From Zarea fungicola (lineage: Eukaryota > Ascomycota > Sordariomycetes > Hypocreales > Cordycipitaceae): a DNA stretch of 64,000 bases. The translations under genes were made by a program, and so were the position numbers. Position 1 is the first letter of the stretch. The number at the start of each line of letters is the position of its first letter. The notes below the pieces were generated by a model. That model was not told the origin of the DNA and did not search any database. It saw only the letters and a list, made by a program, of their open reading frames with translations. Positions 44,664 to 54,832 of this stretch are shown in pieces. The stretch lies in assembly GCA_900169235.1 (NCBI GenBank), contig FWCC01000125.1, forward strand, positions 62,001 through 126,000. The letters run 5' to 3'.

Positions 44664-45938
44664 TTACAATTGTGTCCATTTTGCCATCAAATGCTCCTTT
44701 TCATTCTTCACCACCCGCAGCGCAAACCCGCTCCGGATATCCGCCACCTCGAGCCCCAGCCTTGACGGCAACACCATCGGCTGCGTAAACCGCACTTGAA
44801 GCTCGCTCGGCGTTTCCTTGCCCTCCCGCGACCTCGATAACAGCGTCATGACCTTGTCCGCGCTCGCGGGCCCGGGTGTCATGACGCGGGCCGGGTCGCG
44901 CACAATCAGCTCCACGGCGCGGGCGAGCGCGTGGTTGCCGTGCGCCGTCTTTCCGGGGAGGCCAAAGGCGCGGGCGAGGATGCTCGACATGTGGATGGGG
45001 TTGTAGTCGCGGCAGATGGCCGACCACTTCTTGGGCGCGCGCATGCCGAGCTCGACAATCTCGCCATCCGCCGTCATCCACTTCGGCTCCCTCTCCCCCC
45101 CTTCGCCGTCCTCGTCCTGGTCCTTTTCCTTTTCATCCTCTCCCCCGATGGCCCCGGTGGCGCTCAAATCTCGATAGAGCGGCTTTGTGTGACGGGGTAG
45201 GTCCGCTAGGACGGTGCCGACTTGCTTGAAGATTACTGTGGGCGAGGTGTCGCCCCGCCGCAGGGCGGCCACCTCAAAGTAAACGTCAAACTCGACGCCG
45301 CGCTTTACCCGCCGGCCTGGGTGGCTAGGCCCGCCCATGGATGCGGACACGGTGATGCCGCGCGTGGGGTCGAGCACGTGTGTCGGGTCTCGGCATGCCT
45401 CCGGGTCGAGAAACGTGAACGTGTTGCGGGTGTTGACGCAACCAAACGGTTGGAGGGGCAGATTGCGGTTAGCGAGGAGGATGGACATGAGAGGATTGAT
45501 GAGACCCGCGATGAGCAGCGAGCGGTTATTCTCGGACGGATGGTCAGCCGCTGCTGCCACAGTCCTTGATGCTGAAGGTGATTTCGAGGCGCTCTTTTTC
45601 CGCCCCGGTGAGGTTGCCGTGTCGAAAAGATGCAGGTCCTCATCGTCAATGGCGAGAGTGCTTGTGACCGACAGCGCGGGCAGATCGAAGCCGGAGCGGT
45701 CGGCGCTGGGTACCAGCAGCGGCGTTAGGCCGAGCATCCGCTGTAGCATCTTAAAAACAATGAGAATTATGATGGCTAGTATGTCGCGGCCGTCAAGGCG
45801 GGAGACGGGCTTGGGCAGGACGGCGTGCCTGCCGCCGGTGGCCTTACACAGGCCGAGCCTAGGCAAGAGGATGAGAGCTGCGGTGAGGAGCGGCACGCCG
45901 ACCGCGGCGGAGGCGGCGACGACCACCGGCGTAGCCAT
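44664..45938 (-). CDS. Membrane-anchored MaoC/hotdog-fold protein
   Basis: Single-exon protein of 424 residues with two hydrophobic segments near the N-terminus (about 5-28 and 52-70) and a possible third at 140-156. A C-terminal MaoC-like hotdog domain follows. The hydratase signature is at 311-336: DYNPIHMSSILARAFGLPGK followed by TAHGNH, with the catalytic Asp/His pair D311 and H316 and the HG of the second block. MaoC proteins hydrate or dehydrate enoyl-acyl-CoA or ACP thioesters. An acidic insert rich in Asp, Glu and Lys lies at 267-285. The gene is very GC-rich compared with its flanks. Membrane attachment suggests a role in fatty-acid metabolism at the ER, which is inference only. Confidence 0.75.
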   Translation of the reverse strand: MATPVVVAASAAVGVPLLTAALILLPRLGLCKATGGRHAVLPKPVSRLDGRDILAIIILIVFKMLQRMLGLTPLLVPSADRSGFDLPALSVTSTLAIDDEDLHLFDTATSPGRKKSASKSPSASRTVAAAADHPSENNRSLLIAGLINPLMSILLANRNLPLQPFGCVNTRNTFTFLDPEACRDPTHVLDPTRGITVSASMGGPSHPGRRVKRGVEFDVYFEVAALRRGDTSPTVIFKQVGTVLADLPRHTKPLYRDLSATGAIGGEDEKEKDQDEDGEGGEREPKWMTADGEIVELGMRAPKKWSAICRDYNPIHMSSILARAFGLPGKTAHGNHALARAVELIVRDPARVMTPGPASADKVMTLLSRSREGKETPSELQVRFTQPMVLPSRLGLEVADIRSGFALRVVKNEKEHLMAKWTQL

Positions 45939-46687
45939 GGTGGCGGTGGGAAGCTTGAAGACAGCTCAGAAAGTATTAATGGTTTATCAACAATTAAAAA
46001 AGACTCGTGGTGATGAAGTTGTGGTGAAACCCTGCGTTTGCGAAATGAATGGAAAAGGCCACCGGGTTCATGAGTGACGCAGATCTGAATGCATTGAGGT
46101 TGGTGGATCGGCCCCACTCTGCCGAGTCCGGGTCTCACAACAAGGTGGTCGCCGGCACCGGTGTCTTGGTGTGTATCGTTTACTAGTATTTATTTATATT
46201 TATCGCCATGAATATTCCTTAGTTACAATATTCGTGGGGTAATCAGTCCATATCACGACCAGCATATAAAGTGGCGAGGTTTGCTTCTGTCCACCAGTGG
46301 AAGGCTTGACTTCACTCTTGGCGGAATGTATACTTTGGAGCAATTTTTAAACTGGTTTCTGAAGCAAATTGATTGGTCTATCGTTTCTAAATGTCGATCT
46401 GTTTCAGTTTTGAGACCTCCGCAACGGCATCCATGAAAGCACCAGGGTTCTTCTATGAAAGACTGTGACTAGTATTCGGAAACTTGAACGGCATCAGCGC
46501 TGGTCAAATAAAAACGGAGGAAAAGGGCATATATTTAATTCTGTAAGAAGAATCACAATGTACTAGTCTGGTCCAGAAGCAAGATAATATACAAGTTGAA
46601 AATAAAAAGAAAACATCCCTCCAGCCCACCAGACGTTAACTTTTTCGGCGGCATCCAATGCCATTTTTGAGCCACGAGCCTTTCAAT
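45939..46687. other. Intergenic region
   Basis: About 750 nt holding the MaoC-like gene promoter and the 3' end of the trefoil protein gene. Nothing else is supported. Confidence 0.5.
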
Positions 46688-48472
46688 CTACTGACCAGCA
46701 AGCTGGGCGGCAGTCGAGTCCAAAACGTCGACAATCTCAAAGACTTGGTCATTCTGCTTGTCGCACGCCGCAGAGTCCAGTCTGTCCCTGCCGGCAATGA
46801 GACAAAACTTGAGATCATCGGAGCCGGGCTGCAGGACAATGTTGTCGTTGCCATTGACAAAGGGGTACAGCTGCGAGGCGTTGGTCTCGCCCTCGCCAGC
46901 CGCGCGACCGCCGCAGGAAAAGATGGTCACCGTGTCGCCCGCCGCACGGCGGTTGTCAAAGCTCAGGCAGCCATTCATCAGCGAGCTGACGACGAGCGCG
47001 CGACCCTGCTTGCCGTCATTGTGCTTGCCCTTGGTGACAATGTCAAACTTTTGGCCGGCGTCCTCGCTGCAGGCGGCGAGGCCGACGGGAATGAGGTTCT
47101 GGCGGAAATCACCGGCGGTGGGGTCGATGGAGAGGCAGCGACCGTCGGGGGCGCGGATGTTGACGCTCTCGCGGGCGCGGACGGCGGTCTTGTCAAACTC
47201 GTGGGCCTCGGCGGCGGCAGAGGGGTTCAGGGTGCCGCCGGCGCGGGAGACGGGGACCGGGGTCGTGGGGTTGGCCGTGTTCTGACCGCCAGCGGCGGCC
47301 TTGGTGGTGGTGGCACCGTTGTTACCGTTGTTGGCCGTGGTGGTAGCACCTCCGTTGTTGGCTGTGGACGTGGCGGTAGGCTGAGCGGTGGTTGCGTTGT
47401 TGTCCTTGGTGGTCTTGGCGCCTCCATTGTTACCCTTGTCGGTCTCTTTTCCGCCATTGTTGCCCTTGTCCGTTCCCATTCCACCGTTATTGCCCTTGCC
47501 GTCACCCTTTCCACCGTTGTTGCCCTTGCCGTCACCCTTTCCACCGTTGTTGCCCTTGTCGTCACCCTTTCCACCGTTGTTGTTACCCTTGTCAGTCGGC
47601 TTGGCACCACCGTTGCCATTGCCGTTGCCATTACCGTTCCCAGCACCAGAAGTGACGGTGACGGTGTTGGTAACAGTCACCTGACCGCCGGCAGAGCAAA
47701 GAGATTCGGGATCAGACGAGACTGCCGGGGCAGAAGGAGTAATAGCCAGAGTAGTGGTAGTCTTGTCAGTGTTGGCCGGCGCCGTGGCAGCACTGGTAGT
47801 GGTGGCGGCATCGGTGTTCTGGCCGCCATTACCGCCGCCATTACCACCGCCATTGTTGTTGTTGTTGTTGTTGTTTCCGGCGTTTCCTCCGAAAGTAAAC
47901 TGCTGCTTGGGGTCATTGGCATTGCAGTCTCCAATGACAACCTGTGCGCCAGCCGTAACAAGGCACTTGCCAGGGCTATTCTGCGGCGTCAGCGAAATCG
48001 CATTGGTCTTGCCATCAAAGGCAAAAAGCTGCGAGTTGGCCACCTGACCACTTCCATCTGCGCGGCCACCGCACGAAAACAGATGAACCTGCGAGTCCGC
48101 TGCACGTCTCGGATCAAAGCTCAAGCAGGCTTGCGTCAGCGTGCTCACAATCAGTGCCTGCCCGTTGACGTTGTTGTGCACGCCCTTGGTAATGACATCA
48201 AATCCCTGGCCTCCCTTGTTGCTGCCACAGTCGGAGATTTGGAGGGGCGTCAGGTTGGCACGGAAGTCACCAGATAGGGCGTCGACAAAGAGACACTTGC
48301 CGTCGGCCGTCTTGATTTGGACATTTGAGAGAGCACGGGTGGCAGTGTCATCGCGAGGGTGAGCTTCCTTGGTGGCCGCGTCGTTGAGCTTGTCGACGGC
48401 ACGGTGATGGATAGGGTTGCCTGCCGCGAGGGTTGCGGCCAGGATGGTGTAAATAGCGGCTGCGTGAACCAT
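46688..48472 (-). CDS. Secreted protein with two ricin-B-like beta-trefoil lobes and a Gly/Asn repeat linker
   Basis: Single-exon protein of 594 residues. The signal peptide is MVHAAAIYTILAATLAAGNP. Lobe 1 (about 45-195) and lobe 2 (about 450-590) are similar to each other: both carry CLFVD/CLSID, an ISDC/LAAC-type block, a GxGFDVITKGVHN/GQKFDIVTKGKHN block, CLSFDPRR/CLSFDNRR and LFSCGGRADG/IFSCGGRAAG. They resemble ricin-B-type beta-trefoil sugar-binding folds. The lobes are joined by a disordered linker (about 195-440) with a Thr/Ala-rich part and ten-residue GGKGDGKGNN repeats. A cell-surface or secreted binding protein is likely. The ligand is unknown. There is no enzymatic toxin chain. 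The start is the ATG at 48472, since the upstream in-frame start at 48562 is a TTG. Confidence 0.75.
   Translation of the reverse strand: MVHAAAIYTILAATLAAGNPIHHRAVDKLNDAATKEAHPRDDTATRALSNVQIKTADGKCLFVDALSGDFRANLTPLQISDCGSNKGGQGFDVITKGVHNNVNGQALIVSTLTQACLSFDPRRAADSQVHLFSCGGRADGSGQVANSQLFAFDGKTNAISLTPQNSPGKCLVTAGAQVVIGDCNANDPKQQFTFGGNAGNNNNNNNNGGGNGGGNGGQNTDAATTTSAATAPANTDKTTTTLAITPSAPAVSSDPESLCSAGGQVTVTNTVTVTSGAGNGNGNGNGNGGAKPTDKGNNNGGKGDDKGNNGGKGDGKGNNGGKGDGKGNNGGMGTDKGNNGGKETDKGNNGGAKTTKDNNATTAQPTATSTANNGGATTTANNGNNGATTTKAAAGGQNTANPTTPVPVSRAGGTLNPSAAAEAHEFDKTAVRARESVNIRAPDGRCLSIDPTAGDFRQNLIPVGLAACSEDAGQKFDIVTKGKHNDGKQGRALVVSSLMNGCLSFDNRRAAGDTVTIFSCGGRAAGEGETNASQLYPFVNGNDNIVLQPGSDDLKFCLIAGRDRLDSAACDKQNDQVFEIVDVLDSTAAQLAGQ
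47424..47580 (-). repeat. 30-nt coding minisatellite in the trefoil protein linker
   Basis: Four clean 30-nt units at 47461-47580, each encoding GGKGDGKGNN or a close variant, preceded at lower coordinates by a degenerate unit. Units differ by single bases, so they can be told apart. The length is in multiples of three, and unit gain or loss would keep the frame. Confidence 0.9.
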
Positions 48473-50381
48473 TTTCTTAACTTTCTTGATTTTTTTAATT
48501 TTGTTGTTTAGTTTGCAGATGGCTTTCGTAAGGAGAGTCGGGGTCGGGAAGAAAGTATGCAAAATATAGAGAATGAAGGTGTATGTAAATCTGCACAGCA
48601 GAGGACCTGATCAAAGGCTAAAGAATGGAAAGTATAGAAAGAAAGAAAGGGAAAGGCGTAAAGGAACGGACAAGATGGTTCAGCACTGGATGGTCAACAT
48701 GGGAGAGGCGAGACTAGCAGGTGCGCAGAGCCTGTTACTTATATCCAAAAGGCAGCTTAGATTATGGAGTAAACACCAAGCCAAAAGAGGTCATTTTCTC
48801 GGCATTATTGGCTATATCAGCGTTGTCCTATAACACATGGTATGTCTCACGAAGCGCTGGTGTAGCCATGTAAGTGGCAGCGGAGAAAGGGTCTTGCTGC
48901 ATGCCACGACAGGCAGCTACTGGAAATGAAAGGGGATCAACCATGTCCATCCGGTAGGCGTTCCTCAAGATCGGAGACAAGGACTAGGGTTGTTGGGATG
49001 TTAGTTATTGTTTCACTGCTACTGTATGAGCGCGGCCGAGAAAATGGGATGTCTGTGATGTAGGGCGGTGGGTTGGTGAGCGGGCTAAAGGAGGTTGAAC
49101 TGGGAGGTTGCAACACTGTGAGTTTCATAGGGGGGTTACATGAGACGAGGGGCAGAGCTCGGCGGAATAGGGCAGAATAGGGCGGAATTGGGGCACAATT
49201 CATTGTACCGGTAGCTATTTAGTTCAGTAAGTAAATATGCTTTCTTGTCTAGCCATCAGGTTAATAGCTTGTGTCTGAGAAAACGAATGATATGATGGAC
49301 CAAGAAATTGTCTGTTGGTGGTGGGTGTGTTCGATCAACGCGCTGAAGAGGTTCAAGATTTAGCGCACATCTTCATTAGCCAATCCGCTAAACAGCCTGT
49401 AGGGCAGCGGATATGCCGCTCGTGCTAGTGAGCCGTGTCCGGAGCAGCCTCATATACCCACGGGCGGTAATAGAACGCCAACGCAATTAACCATAAACGT
49501 GCTTGAAATAAGGGCGGTCTCGCCAAGTAGGCCCATTTGCTTCTTTTGTCGTCCAGTCTCAAGTTCGGAGAATGAGAGCAGCCAGCTCCATATTGACAGT
49601 CTAGACGCAAGCCCCCAAGACTTGCAATTCCCGCTAAACGGATCCTCGAAAGCCCCTATAACCCCAAGCATCCCCCTACAAAGGCCGACAACAATGGCCG
49701 CAAACATGCTGTATTTTAACCGGCAAATGCCCTTGCATTAGCGTGGCTGGTTTCAACCGACGCCAATGGTCATGCGAAACGGGGGAGCATGAAGATGGTA
49801 CAATTGCAGTTTCAGTTCCTCTGCTTGTTTAATAAACACACAAAAAAAGACTGGCTGTGAATCCTTTTAGTTTCCCAGTTTTAAAACGTCACATTCCATC
49901 TCATGTAGGGAGAAACGACGTTTGATTACTTTTTAGAGCCGCCCGTGGTTCCCCGACGGCGCAACTCTTTCGCCGGCTTTATTGTTATGGTACTTATTGT
50001 GGTATGCCCGTAGTGAGAAGCGTGGACACTGCATGCGCATTTCAACTGCCTCGCTTGAAGAACAGAATCAGTGAACAAGTAGCCCTCTAGCCTAATTCAG
50101 TTGTCTCGCCCTGACGCCTAGATTGCCGGCTGCCCGAAGATAACTAACACGATAGCAACAGCTAACAATTTTCACCGTACCCTAGGCTGCACTAACATCC
50201 ACTAACATTGGTAGAATTCCGTCAAGCAGAAAACTAAACAAGGACAGTAATGGGAACAATGCCGCGCCTCTAATCAGCGAAAGTATTCATACGTATAAAT
50301 AGGACGTCAACATGTAGAGATTAATAATAGTTTCGAAACAAAATTCTCAAGTTTCGTGTGCGTTGCTGTCGCTCCTTCAAA
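48473..50381. other. Intergenic region between divergent secreted-protein genes
   Basis: About 1.9 kb between the trefoil protein and the GLEYA protein, divergently transcribed. It should hold both promoters. Short frames are present but unsupported. A GGGCAGAATAGGGCGGAATTG patch near 49169-49190 is internally repetitive. Confidence 0.5.
50294..50301 (+). promoter_or_regulatory. TATA box of the GLEYA protein gene
   Basis: TATAAATA lies 88 nt upstream of the ATG at 50382, a good position for the promoter of a regulated surface protein. Confidence 0.55.
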
Positions 50382-51736
50382 ATGCAGCTCCTCTCCACGT
50401 TTCTGGCGTCCGCCCTACTTGTGGCGGCCAACCAACAGCAACACGTTATTACAGTCACCAACTATCTGCCCTTTGAGCAGGACCGCTGCTACAAGTACTT
50501 TGCTCCTGGCGGTGTGAATGCTCTTCCGGGAGAGGCATGTCTTCCTGGTGCTTGTTGTGTTGGCATCAAAGGCCTTGGCGTCAAGACTGATGATGATGGC
50601 GGCGTCGTTCAAGAGACGGTTGCCTCCTCCTACACCAAAAGCAAGCCGGGCAATACCAACACATCTCTAAATACTAACAATCCCATCAAGACAATTAAAT
50701 CGCCAGGCACTGATGAAATCATTGGTAGCTACCGCAGCTCTATCACTGCCAAAACAACGACCCATGGCTCCATCACAAGAACCATTGTCGAGTTTTTCAC
50801 CAACATTCGCACCATAACCGAGGAGATCACCATCACCACGATCGAGACTCTTCCCGAGGTCTCTCGTGAGACGGACATCGTTACTACGGCCAGCCCCGAG
50901 GTTGAGACTCTAACCATCACCACCGATGGATCTACCCCCTCGTCGAGACAATCACTACGACGGTGCCCGAAACCCTGACCGAAACTACAGACGTCACGAT
51001 TTTCACAACTACGACAGATATTATTACCACAACTTCCCTCACCATCACTCAGGAGACCAGTACAACCACAATCACGACCGTGGAGTCGGACGAGAACCTC
51101 ATCCCCCCGCCGCCGGATCTCACCGAGGATCGCATTATCCCTTCTAGCTGTCCGACACCCACCTGTGCCAAGGGCTTTCAATACACCCTCTACGACAATC
51201 CATTCCGCCAAGATTTCTCCTCAACCTATGAGACATTCGATCCAGCCTACTTCAAGAAGACCAAGCCCGTGTACGACGCGACGCTCAACACGGCCATTTT
51301 CATCACCGACGACAACGTCGACGGGAAAGGGTTCAACCCGCTCTTCCGAAATGCCGCCGCCGGGTATCGGGGCTATCTCTTTGCGTGCCAGGCGGGGAGA
51401 TACCTCTTCAACTCGCCGTACTCGGATGATATCACCATCATGTGGTTTGGCAGCAAGGCCCACGACGGGTACACGAGGGACAACGCGGACATAATTCAGT
51501 TTTATTACGGCGATAATAATCCGCGAGATATTTACCGCGATTTGGCGGTGGGGACATATTATCCGATTCGAGTGCTTTGGGGCAATACGGGCGGCGCGTC
51601 GGACTTGAGCTTGCGCATCTACGCCCCTGATGGCAGCGAGCTGAGCGGTGCGGATCAATGGGGGGAGTATTATGTGACGACGGAGGCGTGTGATGGTTCG
51701 TATAAGCCGTGGGTACCGTGGGGTAGTGAGCCTTAA
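50382..51736 (+). CDS. GLEYA-domain surface adhesin with a frame break
   Basis: Secreted protein with signal peptide MQLLSTFLASALLVAA, a Cys-containing N-terminal segment (RCYKYF, EACLPGACC), a Thr-rich stalk and a C-terminal GLEYA/PA14-like adhesion domain. The last is seen in KPVYDATLNTAIFITDDNVD, GYRGYLFACQAGRYLF and YSDDITIMWFGSKA. The first part is in one frame to a stop at 50978, and the second part is in another frame from about 50939 to 51736. Two explanations fit. (1) An intron 50866-50990 (GTGAGA donor, CTGAC branch point, CTACAG acceptor, phase 1) gives 409 residues. (2) One base is missing in the C run near 50935-50939. The Thr/Glu repeat pattern continues across the break, which favours a frameshift, yet the splice sites are good. 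It could also be a pseudogene. Confidence 0.65.
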
Positions 51737-52943
51737 AATAATGGAGGGACAAAAAAGTGGAATATTTATTCTATCAATGACTCCATCTGATGGTTTCTTA
51801 CTATTTTGCTTTAATTTCATTGGTCTGCAATTGTAGCTGGTAAGCGCGCATCCCAGGCCGAGCCATGTTTCAATGCATTCCGATATGCATACGCATACAT
51901 CATGTATTGTGTTATTAGCATACTCAATTCTTTACTGATTGCTAATTGCTAATTGCGAATATTTTCCGGCATAATGGATCGGGAGCGTCCTAGCTCGGCC
52001 AAGTATAAGAAGCACGCCGAACGAGCGCGTGTAAGTTAAGTGATGGAAGTAGCGCTGTTTAGTGATCCGCATCTCGTCTCCAGATAGGTAGGTTTTTAAT
52101 AAGTTTTCAAACTGCTATTGGTGGATGCACACATCAACCAATAGATGAAATGTGGATGAGAACGGAGCATACATGCTGTGAGAGAGCCTTGTCGTATCCT
52201 CGAAGAAGGCAATGATTGAAGCCGTTGTTACAACGTCGAACCACAAATGACCAAATTAATTATGAACTACCAGTAGTTATATATTGATTGCCGAAGAAGG
52301 AGATCCCGGTCGGAACAGTTCAGATTGTATATTTCTGGCCAGTAAAATATGTCGGCCTGCTCTCTGCGTCTCAAACGATTTTGGTTATGGCATTGAAGCC
52401 TTGCAGTACATTTAAATAAGAAGAAAAAGGCTTGCGCTACAGTTATAACTAGAATGACGTATGTTGCCTTGATCCGACACTCAAGTCAACGTTTTGATGT
52501 TAACTAGTGTGGGTTGCATCCACAAGGGTGATAAGCACTGGAGCGTCCCCGGTCTGACATGCGTCAACACCGACGGGATTAATAGACCACTGCAACTCTG
52601 TTGCTCACCCATGTAAATACATGTAAATAGCTTCAGTGTGCGGTTTGAACTGATTTTTGTCTTTGCAGAGCATGCTTTACAGTAAATCGCCAATTGCTGC
52701 TTCCTTGTCGAAAAGGAGGTCAATGCGTGTCTCATTTAGTAGTAGTCTCAAGATAAGTAGGTACTTCGTACCAAATGAGGGGAACAGGCTCCAAAAAGTT
52801 GGGGGCGCACTGTGCCGGCAATTTATACTTCAGCCAACGAAGCTCGACTGTCTAGGTCATCTCTCTTCGCACATGGATTGTTCGTGAATCACATCAATAC
52901 TCAATCAGCACGATAGTTCATTGACAAGGCAATATAGGAAACT
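51737..52943. other. Intergenic region
   Basis: About 1.2 kb between two co-directional genes. It is AT-rich, with no convincing gene. Confidence 0.5.
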
Positions 52944-54200
52944 ATGAATCAAGAGCCGGAACAGCATATATTCATACCCAACCTGCTCCCCGAGCTCCGG
53001 CAACATGACAGCGGTGGTGCTGCTTGCAAGAGCAACAGTGCCAGCTTCTATGCATCCCCTCCAGCTTCACCACAGCATCGCCCCCGCCATCATTATCAGC
53101 GATCCGGGCCTGGAGCGACTATCCAAAATGACTACATAATCCAGAAGAGTCTACTACTGCAACTCCCCGCTGAAATTAGAAACCTCATCCTCGTCGCAGC
53201 ATTCGGCCATCGCACGATCCACGCCGACCTCGACATTGTCAGCCTTCCGGACCGCCGGGCCCATACACCACCTGCAACCGAACTCGCAGGTGACGCACCA
53301 CCACAATTAGACCTCATCGACCTTGCCTCCCCCGCTATTCAGTGGCAGCCCTGTAGTCACCTCTGCCACCGCGAGTGCTTCCCCAGGCACTCCATGTCGC
53401 CTGCGCCCGTCTTTGTCGTCGACCGCGACAAGTGCTCCAGTGTCTGCGGCAGCGACGACTGTGCGCACCCCGACGCCTCGCGCGCATCATGCCACGTCGG
53501 CGCGCTCGGCTGGCTGCTCACCTGCCGTCAGGCGTACATGGAGGGCATTGAGGTTCTCTACCGGAGCAACATGTTTCGCCTCAATGAATCGTTTGCGCTC
53601 GAGAACATGCACCGGCTCATGCCACCCGCGTGCGCATCCCAGATCACACAGCTGTCACTGTCCATGACCATGGGGATGGCCCGCGATGGTGTGGAGCGAC
53701 TGGCGTACCCGCGCCCGCAAGACACAATAGAGGACCTACCGTATCTGCTGGAGATGCTGCCGACGTCGTTTCCCAGCCTTGCGCGGCTGCACCTGGTGAT
53801 TGCGGGCGAGATATGGCCAGAGCGGCAGCTGATTGCCTACTGCGCGCCGTCCGAGGCACTGCATGCGGATGTGGAGGGTGTGCTGGCGCTGCTGGGGGAC
53901 GTGGTGCTCCGGCGGATGCGTGCCTTGCGGTACTGCGAAGTGGCATTTGACAGCAGCGTATACTTTCCGTGGGTGCAGACGGAGCAAGGGATTGGCATTG
54001 ACTTTAAAGATTATGCCGACTTCACGCATTGTCCGTATAGTGTCTGGCGGCCCCTATCAGATACTAGGGAGGGAGAGGGAGAGTATTATCGGCCGCAGCC
54101 AGATCGACGCCGGCTGTCGGGAGTTTGGGTCTCATTGGATGCTTGGGATGCGATTCCCTGGTCTGTTATTACGGATCTGTTTGGCAATGGTCCATGGTAA
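52944..54200 (+). CDS. DUF7730-type fungal protein
   Basis: Single-exon protein of 418 residues of a large fungal family of unknown function. The family core is visible as SLLLQLPAEIRNLILVAAFG near residues 69-88 and LLTCRQAYMEGIEVLYRSNM near 190-210, followed by FRLNESFALENMHRLMPP. The N-terminal 60 residues are low in structure and rich in Ser, Pro and His. Between the two core blocks lies a Cys/His cluster (CSHLCHRECF, CSSVCGSDDCAHPD), which could bind a metal. The LPAEIRN block resembles an F-box-like helix, and members are often annotated so. There is no signal peptide. Confidence 0.7.
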   Translation: MNQEPEQHIFIPNLLPELRQHDSGGAACKSNSASFYASPPASPQHRPRHHYQRSGPGATIQNDYIIQKSLLLQLPAEIRNLILVAAFGHRTIHADLDIVSLPDRRAHTPPATELAGDAPPQLDLIDLASPAIQWQPCSHLCHRECFPRHSMSPAPVFVVDRDKCSSVCGSDDCAHPDASRASCHVGALGWLLTCRQAYMEGIEVLYRSNMFRLNESFALENMHRLMPPACASQITQLSLSMTMGMARDGVERLAYPRPQDTIEDLPYLLEMLPTSFPSLARLHLVIAGEIWPERQLIAYCAPSEALHADVEGVLALLGDVVLRRMRALRYCEVAFDSSVYFPWVQTEQGIGIDFKDYADFTHCPYSVWRPLSDTREGEGEYYRPQPDRRRLSGVWVSLDAWDAIPWSVITDLFGNGPW

Positions 54201-54832
54201 TGATTTCACCGTGTGGTATTATATTTTTACTAATTACACAGTTTCTGTTTGATTTCACTATTGTTTTATTTTAACCATTACAGATTGTATTACGAGCCTT
54301 GTATCAAATTAAGTATAATTACCCTGCGTCAAATGGTGTAAACTGTTGTGTCGCGTGACCCCATTTCCAGCAAGCAATTATACGGGTCACATTGTCACAC
54401 TTGCATAATACTGCGTGCTGCCATCCACTAAATGACGTCCCATCTTTAGCGCCAGCGGCCCGTGAGCTCGGTGCCAAGCAAGTACCAGAGCCGCCTCAGC
54501 GAGGGGAAGCAAATCATTGGCAACGAGTCCGGCAACTGGATAGCCAGGTAGAACCAAAAAATCAAGCCATTCTCAATATTACTTTTTTTTACAATTCTAT
54601 TTCATTAATTCAAAAATTGCAAGTTCCACATGTCTCAGCCAATATTTTCAGCAGCAACCAAGACAGGCAGCCACTCATTATTGGTGCACTACATGCCGCC
54701 TGACCTGGCTCCACCAGAGCTGCAAGCCTGCTGCAAGCCCCAATCTACTGCCTGCCAGCCTCCATCTCAGCACCTCCAACTTTCCTCCTTCATCGGACCA
54801 TCGGCAATCTTTCCAGCTACACCTACGCGAAG
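54201..54832. other. Intergenic region
   Basis: About 630 nt. It should hold the PHO8 promoter and leader. No gene is supported. Confidence 0.5.

Noticed and set aside
46658..48277. 539-codon open frame on the plus strand
   Set aside because: It is the antisense of the trefoil protein gene. Its length comes from the GC-biased repeat composition, and its product is Val/Gly-rich without a domain.
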